Part shown: in pieces, positions 45,848 through 52,671 of the stretch
Layout: each line of letters begins with the position of its first letter
Position numbering within the stretch: position 1 is the stretch's first letter
NCBI GenBank assembly: GCA_035297385.1
Contig: DATGZD010000090.1
Coordinates: 1-52,671, forward strand
Source of the DNA: UBA11855 sp035297385
GTDB lineage: Archaea > Thermoproteota > Bathyarchaeia > Bathyarchaeales > Bathycorpusculaceae
DNA length: 52,671 nucleotides
Direction of reading: 5' to 3'
Program-made: the position numbers and the translations under genes
The notes under the pieces: generated by a model
The model's database searches: none
What the model was told of the DNA's origin: nothing
The model's input: the letters and a program-made list of their open reading frames with translations, nothing else

Positions 45848-46609
45848 TTGAAAGAATCTGTTACGGTGGCATTTAATGAGCTGAGAAAAGAACCTTATGC
45901 TTCGATTCTGTGTTACCCAAAATATGATGATGTAGAACTACAGAACCGTCTTGAAGAGCTTGAACTACATGGAGTATCAAATATCGAATTCATGGGAAAA
46001 TCTAATGCCTTTAACATACCAATTCTTGGAAAAGGTTATGTTGGCATCGTTGTCGTTGCACAGAGATATGGACAACATTTAGCCTTAAAGATTAGAAGAG
46101 TAGATGCTGACCGCAGCGATTTACTTCATGAAGCAGAAATGTTGAAGAGAGCAAACGTGGTTGACGTTGGACCTGAATTTGTAGAGGTAAGCAAGAATTT
46201 TCTTTTGATGCGGCTTGTTGAAGGGGATTTGTTGCCTACTTGGCTGAAATTCAAACCCGAGCCGACAGTGCTCAGGCAAGTTTTGAGTGAAGTCTTAGAA
46301 CAAGCATGGCGACTCGATTCCATCGGGTTAGACCATGGAGAGCTCAGCAAAGCGCCTAAGCACATAATTATTGATTACTATCAGCAGCCCTGGCTTGTAG
46401 ATTTTGAGACTTCAAGTGACAAGAGAAAGCCTGCCAATGTAACAGGTATATGTCAATATTTGATTATGAGTTTTGGACCAATTCCAAAAGCCATAGTTGA
46501 AATTGTCGGTGAAAGAGACCGTTCGAAGATCATGGAAACTTTGAGAGAGTACAAGAATAACTCAACACGTGAGGTTTTAGATCGGCTCATTGAAGCAGTT
46601 CTTTATTAA
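45848..46609 (+). CDS. Atypical archaeal Ser/Thr protein kinase (RIO/Bud32-like, COG2112)
   Basis: This 253-residue protein has a compact kinase fold: a glycine-rich loop LGKGYVGIVVVA, the ATP-binding Lys in LALKIRR, a hinge with LLMRLVEGDLLP, a catalytic loop LDHGELSKAPKHIII in which the usual HRD reads HGE, and the metal motif VDFETSS in place of DFG. These variations are typical of the archaeal kinase group near RIO and Bud32. About 100 bases separate it from the divergent EF-2 paralog gene. Substrates are not known. Confidence 0.85.
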   Translation: MKESVTVAFNELRKEPYASILCYPKYDDVELQNRLEELELHGVSNIEFMGKSNAFNIPILGKGYVGIVVVAQRYGQHLALKIRRVDADRSDLLHEAEMLKRANVVDVGPEFVEVSKNFLLMRLVEGDLLPTWLKFKPEPTVLRQVLSEVLEQAWRLDSIGLDHGELSKAPKHIIIDYYQQPWLVDFETSSDKRKPANVTGICQYLIMSFGPIPKAIVEIVGERDRSKIMETLREYKNNSTREVLDRLIEAVLY

Positions 46610-46785
46610 ACTACAAATCTTATGGGTGCAGTTAATTCGGCAATTCCTTTATCTAAGCCGAGTTCTTTTAGGATGTGATGTAGATTTAGCCATGTTTCAA
46701 TCTTCTGCTGTTTAGCTATTCGGGTTTTATCAGCTAGCATTGGAACGTTGTTTACAAATATCCAGTCAAGAGTTTCTTCTGCCAA
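46606..46785 (-). CDS. Small unlisted gene, 59 residues, unknown function
   Basis: On the minus strand a frame begins at TTG 46785 with GGGAGAGAG a few bases upstream and runs to a TAA at 46606. The product starts LAEETLDWIFVNNVPML and includes KTRIAKQQKIETWLNLHHIL and KELGLDKGIAELT, a balanced, helical composition typical of a real protein. Its stop overlaps the kinase stop on the opposite strand by three bases. I recognise no family. It lies 118 bases before the purine genes' end. Confidence 0.6.
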   Translation of the reverse strand: MAEETLDWIFVNNVPMLADKTRIAKQQKIETWLNLHHILKELGLDKGIAELTAPIRFVV

Positions 46786-46903
46786 CTTCTCTCTCCCAAC
46801 AGAATAATCTCATGTTACTGGTTTTAAACTGTCTTGATAATTACTTATAGAAGGTGTCTATAGAAAAATATCATAGAACATTCATTACGTTCCTCTATTA
46901 GGG

Positions 46904-47989
46904 TTATGCAACAACCTCTTTTAATCGATTCACCTTGACAGCTTCTTTCAATTCGACCGCTATACGTCTGCCCATGTACATGTTTTCGCCATACCGTAGA
47001 TAAGCGTAAGGCGACACACCTATACCTACGTTCGTTCCAGCCACAATACGTGCAGAAATCTCGAATGTAAAAATCTTAAGGTCATCAGTGATTACAGTTT
47101 CAAGACAGAAAGGACCAATGATTCCTGGTGGTGCTAATTCAGTAGCTTTTTTGTGTACGTTATCGCCCATTCGCATCACTTCGGGCAATAATGATTCACG
47201 CAATACAATCGGAAAGTTGCCGACGATTGTGTATGTCGGATTTATTCCGACTTCCAGCTGTTCGCTTGCAGGTATCTTACCAATAGCATCCACAGCGCTC
47301 TCATATCTTCTGTCCATTGCCAGTAGCTCTACGTCATCTTTGATTATGCTACTAAAATAGCTTGGATAAACGTTAACACCTAAAGCATATTCCTGTAGAT
47401 GAATTCTATCAACATCATCTTTCTTCAGTAATCCACGTTTGACCATCTCGTTAAATTTCTTGTAGAAGGATTTTGGAGAATTAGCTAAGAAATAGCCTCT
47501 CCCGCCTTTGGCTCCTGGAAGTTTTGCGATGATTAAACGATCAATATCATCTGGAGATTTGAAAGTCTCAGGCAACCTTAGACCAGCTTGTCTTAACCAT
47601 TCTTCCTGTTCTTTACGGTCTGCTTCCCAACGAAGAAGTTGACGGTTGCCAAACATCGGCACATTAAGGTTATTCTGCAATTCTTCAGTACTAAGATAAG
47701 CAGTGAACGAGCCATGAGGAATAAGAATAGAGTTTAGTTTTCGCAGTTTTTGCTGTAACCCCTTATCTAAAAGTTCTGTAAAATTGTCTACGATAATTAT
47801 TTCATCGGCAAGGGGAAATTTCTTGTACATTATTGCGTCTTTTTCTTTGCAGATAGAAACAGTACGAAAGCCTTCTTCTTTTGCGCCTTTGAAAATGTTC
47901 AAGGAAGAATGTGAACCCAATGTGGCTATCGAAAGTTTTCTCTCGTCATATTTAGCAAGTATTTTCTCCATATCTTCGCAGGTTATCAT
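46904..47989 (-). CDS. purP: FAICAR synthetase (formate-dependent), PurP
   Basis: This 361-residue ATP-grasp-like enzyme makes FAICAR from AICAR, ATP and formate, replacing the folate-dependent step of purine synthesis in archaea. The opening LSIATLGSHSSLNIFKGAKEEGFRTVSIC, the block KLPGAKGGRGYFLANS with its ATP-binding Lys and Gly residues, and the ending with FTFEISARIVAGTNVG are the PurP family's landmarks. Its ATG overlaps the TGA of the second purP gene upstream as ATGA. In lineages with two copies only one may be the synthetase; this copy keeps the more typical GGRGYF block. Confidence 0.92.
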   Translation of the reverse strand: MITCEDMEKILAKYDERKLSIATLGSHSSLNIFKGAKEEGFRTVSICKEKDAIMYKKFPLADEIIIVDNFTELLDKGLQQKLRKLNSILIPHGSFTAYLSTEELQNNLNVPMFGNRQLLRWEADRKEQEEWLRQAGLRLPETFKSPDDIDRLIIAKLPGAKGGRGYFLANSPKSFYKKFNEMVKRGLLKKDDVDRIHLQEYALGVNVYPSYFSSIIKDDVELLAMDRRYESAVDAIGKIPASEQLEVGINPTYTIVGNFPIVLRESLLPEVMRMGDNVHKKATELAPPGIIGPFCLETVITDDLKIFTFEISARIVAGTNVGIGVSPYAYLRYGENMYMGRRIAVELKEAVKVNRLKEVVA

Positions 47990-49083
47990 GTCACAACATC
48001 AACCAGTTTACCTGCAGTTACGGCTCTTTTAATCTCCATAGCCACTCGTCTGCCAGGTCCTACTTCGAAGCCATATTTGTACTTCATGTATGGCGATGTA
48101 GGCTCCACGCATGGACAACCAGGAACACGCGGGCTGACATCAAAAACATAGAACTTCAAATCTTTTGTGACTGCCCCTTGCAAGGCAAATAAGCCGATCA
48201 TGCCTGGTGGATATTCTTCTTTGCATGTTTGTATGAAGCGCTCGCCGGCGTCAAAGATCATCTCTAATTGACTTTCGCGCATGGTTACGCCAAGGTGTCC
48301 AATCTCAATGTTTTGCGTAGGAATGTTTAACTCGAGTTGTTCTTGAGCTGGAAGGTCAAGGATGCCATCGAGGTCAGTTTGTACGCGTTTGTCAAATCCT
48401 AATAGGTCTAATTCATCCGTTAATGGTGACCAAAAGAAGTTAGCATTAAATTTGGCTCCGATCACATATTCCTCTATTATGGCTTGGTCCAATGCTTCTA
48501 AGGTTATTATGCCCTTCTCTATACGTTCTGAAGCTTTCTTCTTGTATTCTTCAGGAGATGAAGCATAGAAAAAGGCGCGTTCAATGGAGCGTTCCTTTTC
48601 TGCCACCTTCACGATAACGAGGCGATCTATTTCTTCTGGTGATTTGAAAGTCTTCGGAGTCAGAATGCCTGCTCGTTGCAGAAGCCATAATTGATTCTTT
48701 GGCGTGCCACGTTCTTCAGTTCTTAGCATAAACCTATTCCCTATCATGGGAACTGCGAATTTTTGTTCGATATTTTCGTAACCAGCATAAACGGAGAAGG
48801 AGCGATTGGGAACGAATATTGTTTGTAATGAATTTAGTTCTTCAACATGTTCTGGCTTGACGATGTCATGAAATTTATCCAACATGATGACATGGTCAAA
48901 GAGATCCGGATAATATTTTGTGTAGGTCCTTTCTCTTCCTCTCTGACAAACAACGACAGTTCTCAAACCTTCTTGATGTGCACCTGAAGCGATTTCAAGT
49001 GCTGAATGTGAACCCAAAACACCAATATGGATACTTGCTGTAATGTATGTGTTGACGAGATTTTCTATTCTGTTTTTTATCAT
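47986..49083 (-). CDS. Second PurP-family protein
   Basis: The 365-residue protein shares the PurP plan with its neighbour: HIGVLGSHSALEIASGAHQEGLRTVVVC, IPTQNIEIGHLG in mid-protein, and FYVFDVSPRVPGCPCVEPTSPYMKY at the end. In the region that reads KGGRGYF in the other copy this one has KERSIERAFFYASS, so the glycine-rich ATP loop is altered. It may have a different substrate or form a mixed complex with the first copy. It lies six bases after purC and is coupled to the next gene. Other archaea also carry PurP paralogs. Confidence 0.9.
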   Translation of the reverse strand: MIKNRIENLVNTYITASIHIGVLGSHSALEIASGAHQEGLRTVVVCQRGRERTYTKYYPDLFDHVIMLDKFHDIVKPEHVEELNSLQTIFVPNRSFSVYAGYENIEQKFAVPMIGNRFMLRTEERGTPKNQLWLLQRAGILTPKTFKSPEEIDRLVIVKVAEKERSIERAFFYASSPEEYKKKASERIEKGIITLEALDQAIIEEYVIGAKFNANFFWSPLTDELDLLGFDKRVQTDLDGILDLPAQEQLELNIPTQNIEIGHLGVTMRESQLEMIFDAGERFIQTCKEEYPPGMIGLFALQGAVTKDLKFYVFDVSPRVPGCPCVEPTSPYMKYKYGFEVGPGRRVAMEIKRAVTAGKLVDVVT

Positions 49084-49089
49084 GTTCTT

Positions 49090-50151
49090 TCACCAATCTA
49101 GCCTATATTCAGTTATTATTTTTGTTAATGTAGGTACGTCAAAGAACTTATGATTTGTTAATTCATTGGCTGCTGCCATATACATTTGGCTAATGAATTG
49201 TTTAAGTCGATCATCAAGTTTCGGTGGCTGTGTTTTAACGAATACCTTCCAATCTTCGGCACCTTTTATCTCAGCTATTTTCTTTGCCTCTTCGATCTGC
49301 TTATACCAATTTGTTTTTTTATAGAATTGTCGGGCAATTTCTTTGCTAACATGAAAACCTTCATAGGTAAACCTACATTCATCCAAGGTGCCGATGACAT
49401 CAACAACCATTAGTTTTCGTATTTCATCAAAGCCTAACTCAATTTTTCCATCTTCATTCTGTAATCTTGCATGACACGCCATCTCAGTGATTGTATCATT
49501 GACTTTTGAGAGCATATTTTTTACGGCGATAAATTCAAAGTTTGTTAAGCCAGCAATCTTTTTTGCTTCTTCCCAAGTTAGGTAACGATCAGTTTGCTCT
49601 AATTTTGTACTCACATCAAATATTGGTTTTGACAGACGTTCTCTAGGTTTCGGATAATGATCTAAACCCAGCTGCTGAAGAGTTGTTTTTCCCTGTTCTA
49701 GCCGCTTGAAAATAGAGGAACCTTCAGGTAAACCGTTTCTGTAAATGATTTCCAGCGGAATGAGGCAATTCTTAAGCTTAGATGTATAAACGCTATAATC
49801 ATATGTTATTTTGTCTTGTTCTGAATGTATTTTAGGCCTATAGACATTGACTAGGTTGACTTCCATAATACTGCTTGGTTGTTGTAGGTCTTTGAATCTA
49901 ACAACATTTCCAGTGGAAGAATCGACTAAACCTCTATAATGAGTTTTAATATTCTGTTCTCCTAACCTTTCAAAACAATATGCACCCATCAGGCATAATG
50001 CTGCACCTTTACCCTCAATATGATCTGGCATTTCACCCCAGTCAAAGACTGAATAGCGATCCGAAAAATGAAAACGTCCAATTCCTAACGAATCTATCGT
50101 GGGCTTCTCAATTATTTCAAGATCTTTAACGCTGCCCATGGTTATCGCCAT
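49090..50151 (-). CDS. purC: SAICAR synthetase, PurC (long archaeal form)
   Basis: This 353-residue enzyme joins CAIR and aspartate. GSVKDLEI near the N-terminus matches the family GKVRD-like ATP motif, and FSDRYSVFDWGEMPDHIEGKG is the conserved block with the SD-x-S-x-F-D core. The C-terminal part is longer than in bacterial PurC (about 240 residues), as in some archaea. The gene is second in the purine operon, after purE, and the product of PurE is its substrate. Confidence 0.92.
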   Translation of the reverse strand: MAITMGSVKDLEIIEKPTIDSLGIGRFHFSDRYSVFDWGEMPDHIEGKGAALCLMGAYCFERLGEQNIKTHYRGLVDSSTGNVVRFKDLQQPSSIMEVNLVNVYRPKIHSEQDKITYDYSVYTSKLKNCLIPLEIIYRNGLPEGSSIFKRLEQGKTTLQQLGLDHYPKPRERLSKPIFDVSTKLEQTDRYLTWEEAKKIAGLTNFEFIAVKNMLSKVNDTITEMACHARLQNEDGKIELGFDEIRKLMVVDVIGTLDECRFTYEGFHVSKEIARQFYKKTNWYKQIEEAKKIAEIKGAEDWKVFVKTQPPKLDDRLKQFISQMYMAAANELTNHKFFDVPTLTKIITEYRLDW

Positions 50152-50229
50152 AATTCTTGGAATGACATATCATTGTGGATTTATATCGTTTTAGCCAAGG
50201 CAGAATCTAGTCTTAGCTGCGCGCGTCGT

Positions 50230-50709
50230 TCATTTCGCTTTCTTGGCTATCTCATCGGCTTTTTCAATATCTTTTTTCTTGCTCAATTGATAATCCTTTA
50301 TGGTTTCAGCTAATTTCTTATCATTCAGAGCAAAGATTTTTGCTACAACGATCGCTGCACTCTCAGGTTCTATAGTTACAACTGAGCCTATACCGCTTGG
50401 AACTCGGAGCGAAGAGAAAACATCTACACCTCCGTATTTTTCTGAGTAAGGTGGACAAGCCACTACGGGTTTAATCGTGTTGGCATCGACAAGACCGCTC
50501 AAAGCATTGGAGCGTCCTGCCACAGTAATGTAAACAACATTTTCTTCTTCTAATTCTCTTAGTATTGCAAGAACTTTTTCAGGGGTTTTATGGGCTGAAG
50601 CAATGCGAAATTCGTAGCTTACTTCAAAGGCTTTAAGGTATTTCGCTATTTCTTTGGAAAAATCTAAGTCTCTTTCTGAGCCCATAAGGATTATTGCTTT
50701 TGCTGGCAA
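50230..50709 (-). CDS. purE: AIR carboxylase, PurE class II (animal-like)
   Basis: This 159-residue protein has the PurE opening ILMGSERDLDFSKEI, but its later motifs follow class II, the form fused to SAICAR synthetase in animals: SAHKTPEKV, VAGRSNALSGLVDANTIKPVVACPP and SSLRVPSGIGSVVTIEPESAA. Class II enzymes carboxylate AIR directly with CO2 and need no PurK. No purK lies in the window. The start is a TTG at 50709; no ATG is in frame nearby. It heads the purine operon, 78 bases before purC. Confidence 0.88.
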   Translation of the reverse strand: MPAKAIILMGSERDLDFSKEIAKYLKAFEVSYEFRIASAHKTPEKVLAILRELEEENVVYITVAGRSNALSGLVDANTIKPVVACPPYSEKYGGVDVFSSLRVPSGIGSVVTIEPESAAIVVAKIFALNDKKLAETIKDYQLSKKKDIEKADEIAKKAK

Positions 50710-50828
50710 CCATTAGCACCAAAACAAGGTATAGGCAACTTGCTAATTAGTTTTAATGTCAAAATCAGAAAACTGCGAAAACACTAAAGGAAAATAGATT
50801 CTTCTTGAATTGATATTCAAGGCGACTT

Positions 50829-52188
50829 TCATGGTGTTACGGCTATTTCTGATTTGTGATGATTTAATAGTGATCCGAACCTAGCAGATACAGCCAGAAA
50901 GATAGCAGCAATAATAAATGTAATAGAATAGCCTAGGTAAAATGAAGTGAATCCTGAAAGCAGAGAGCCAAGCATAGTTGCAATTCCTACTAGTGCGCCG
51001 TAAACGCCTAAGGATGAGCCTTGTCTTCCGCTATGAAGTGTATTAAAAACCATGGTATTTGATGCGGTGTAATAAATCGAGTAGGCAAATCCTGCTGCGA
51101 TTGGGTAAAAAATTAATGCAGGTATCAAGTAAAATTGTCCAGAGATAATTAGTAGCGACAAGCCCAGAAAGCCATATGCTAAGCCCTGAGTACAAGGCTA
51201 TAGGTTGATGCCGTCACAGGAGATTTCTTCTCAGTGTAAGGTCCCGCGTATCTAAAGGAAAGTATCTGAACTATCATTACTACGGTAATGACTAAGAAGA
51301 TCAAGAAATTAGACACATTATTTGCTTCTAAAGAAGGAATGATTGACGTATTGAAAACTCCAGTTCCAAGATAGAACAAAAATATGGAAAAGTACAGGAT
51401 TGGCACATCTCTTGTAAGCTCATATTTTAGACCTCTAAAGATGCTCTTAAAATCATTCAGATGTGGAACTCTTAGAAATAAGATTGGGATAGCACGAAGT
51501 CTATGAAAGAAGCTGGGTTTGTTTAAGACTATCGCTTGCTGCTCGAAGACTACCTTGGGTTCTTTAGTCATGAGAACAGCCATAGCGGCGGAGATAATTG
51601 AAAGGATAGCCAAAGGAAGCACTAGGCGCGCGCGTAAACAAGAGGAAAAAGAATACCCCAAGCTACACCAAGAATAACGCCAATCATTTGTCCAATACTT
51701 GTTACCATTGATAATCTAGCTAATGCAGTCGCCCATTTCTGTTTCTGTTCAGTTTCCATTACAAGTAGGTTCAACGGAGTCGTTGAAGCAGTAGTAATGA
51801 ATGAAAACGTGGCATAGAGTAATGAAACCCAATATTCTGTGTTGGCAAATAGAAATAAAACTAGAACTATGGTAGAAGCCAAATAACTTGCCACAATTAT
51901 ACTTCTTCGCTTCTCGAAGCGATCAGAAACTAATCCCCAAACTAAGGCGGCGGGAACACTGACTGCACTAAATAAGGTGATGGCTAGCGCGACATCAATT
52001 ACTGTTCCATTAAGGCCGAGTATTAAAAGCTGAATTAATGTTGACACAGGACCAAGCGAAATATTAAAAGGAATAGTAGCGTCAATCCAAGCAACAGATT
52101 TTTGAGTTTGAATCTCAACCTGACCGTCCTTCAAACTATCAGTTGAATCCTTCAAAATATGTTGCTTCCTCAAAACTGAGGGCTTCAC
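50829..52188 (-). pseudogene. MFS transporter broken by two frameshifts
   Basis: Three consecutive minus-strand frames (52188-51622, 51661-51179, 51161-50829) together make one major facilitator transporter of about 450 residues with twelve spans. The first part ends WGILFPLVYARA and the second continues LVLPLAILSI; deleting one GC unit in the tract 51626-51634 would join them. The second part ends TYSLVLRA and the third continues LAYGFLGLSLLIISG; adding one G to the G3 run at 51184-51186 (plus-strand coordinates, ccc) would join those. Substrate unknown. Either the gene has decayed or the consensus has errors in short tracts. No insertion element is present. Confidence 0.8.
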
Positions 52189-52298
52189 TCTACTATAATA
52201 GATTATTCGGTTTATATCTGAACAGCAGCAGTAACTTTGCTTTTTTCCTCTTTTTTATGCATTAGGTGATTGCAGCAGCGCGCGGGCTGGAGGGCGAA

Positions 52299-52344
52299 GG
52301 TTTTAAATTCTTAAGAGTTAAAGCTACATTGCAACGTTAAAACC
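52299..52344. repeat. Inverted repeat in intergenic region
   Basis: ggttttaa (52299-52306) is matched by ttaaaacc (52337-52344) with 30 bases between; the similarity reaches about eleven bases with one mismatch. It lies between the MFS remnant and the GtrA-like gene and could be a regulatory or transcript-end structure. A short GC-rich patch (about 52275-52298) precedes it. Confidence 0.4.
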
Positions 52345-52425
52345 CTCTTTTCCTTTGTTTTGGCTATCTTCCATCCGTCTATCCACGCATGTTTTGCGTT
52401 AAGGTCAAGTGAAAATTGGAAGTTC

Positions 52426-52671
52426 TCAGGCAGTTCCTTTTGGACACTCATTAAACATTTGACCTTTTTTCTTTTTGTTGAAATAGCTAATTAGAGAAAA
52501 TTGTAGTACACTTCCAGCACCATTTGCAATAAGCCATGTCCAAGCGCCAAAATATGGAAAAGCCACTGCAAAAATAGCAGTTCCTATAAGAAAAACTATA
52601 ACTCCAATAATATTAAATTTTATGAAACGCACTATCCAAGTTTTTGCCTTTCTTTGGTTCTGTTCTTCAAT
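52426..52671 (-). CDS. GtrA-like membrane protein, C-terminal part (cut by window edge)
   Basis: The frame is open from the right edge (IEEQNQRKAKTWIVRF) through an in-frame GTG at 52632 to a stop at 52426. Two membrane spans are visible (FNIIGVIVFLIGTAIFAVAF and LIANGAGSVLQFSLISYF), with the aromatic GAWTWLIAN turn between them, and a basic end KKKKGQ. This resembles GtrA-family flippase-like proteins, often fused to or beside a GT2 glycosyltransferase. The charged lead suggests that more protein lies beyond the window, perhaps a catalytic domain. Confidence 0.6.
   Translation of the reverse strand: MEEQNQRKAKTWIVRFIKFNIIGVIVFLIGTAIFAVAFPYFGAWTWLIANGAGSVLQFSLISYFNKKKKGQMFNECPKGTA

Noticed and set aside
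50219..52286. Three short GCGCGC-type patches (near 50219, 51626 and 52279) considered as a shared motif
   Set aside because: The flanks differ, spacing is irregular and one lies inside a coding sequence; no common element emerges.
1..52671. Search for CRISPR arrays, insertion sequences and rRNA genes
   Set aside because: No regularly spaced direct repeats, transposase-like proteins, terminal inverted repeats or rRNA motifs were seen.

Overview
The window reads as a chromosomal segment of an AT-rich archaeon of the TACK group. It encodes two PurP-type formate-dependent purine ligases, a UbiA-family archaeal ether-lipid synthase, a CdvB/ESCRT-III protein, an aEF-2 paralog, archaeal winged-helix proteins and a tRNA-Thr without an encoded CCA. 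The mix of CdvB, acetate uptake and activation genes, a membrane pyrophosphatase and large cell-surface proteins fits Bathyarchaeia best; that placement is inference. Starts use both Shine-Dalgarno (SD) sites and short or absent leaders.

Layout. 1-14450 is a minus-strand cell-surface glycan locus: four GT-B glycosyltransferases (one cut by the left edge), an asparagine-synthase-like amidotransferase without its Cys2 nucleophile, an SDR epimerase, a Gfo/Idh/MocA oxidoreductase, a TIM-barrel protein, a 1361-residue anchored surface protein and a DPM-type glycosyltransferase. 14500-22700 is a looser region: winged-helix regulators, RNase HI, OsmC, a secreted glycoside-hydrolase-like protein with a broken signal peptide, an LsrF-like aldolase with a zinc dehydrogenase, and a small Cys-rich protein.

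22711-30364 is the most unusual part. A signal-peptide membrane protein is translationally coupled to an 897-residue tubulin/FtsZ-superfamily GTPase whose fold seems to be split by a long helical insertion. Convergent to it is a second tubulin-like protein with a degraded nucleotide site, and divergent from that is a polytopic membrane protein with a long cytoplasmic helical tail plus a small partner. I read this as a candidate membrane-linked two-tubulin cytoskeletal system.

30712-42072 holds energy and membrane genes: K+-independent membrane pyrophosphatase, P2-type Ca2+ ATPase, SatP-type acetate transporter, AMP-forming acetyl-CoA synthetase, a DRE-TIM Claisen-type synthase, the archaeal lipid prenyltransferase and CdvB. 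42370-46785 holds tRNA-Thr(CGT), a small regulator, an OGG1-type glycosylase coupled to an EF-2 paralog lacking the diphthamide histidine, an atypical kinase and an unlisted 59-residue gene. 46904-50709 is a purine operon, purE (class II, animal-like) - purC - purP - purP. The right end holds an MFS transporter broken by two frameshifts and the end of a GtrA-like membrane protein.

Four apparent frame breaks sit in short homopolymer or dinucleotide tracts, and one conserved gene seems to begin with ACG. These may be assembly errors and should be settled with reads before biological interpretation.
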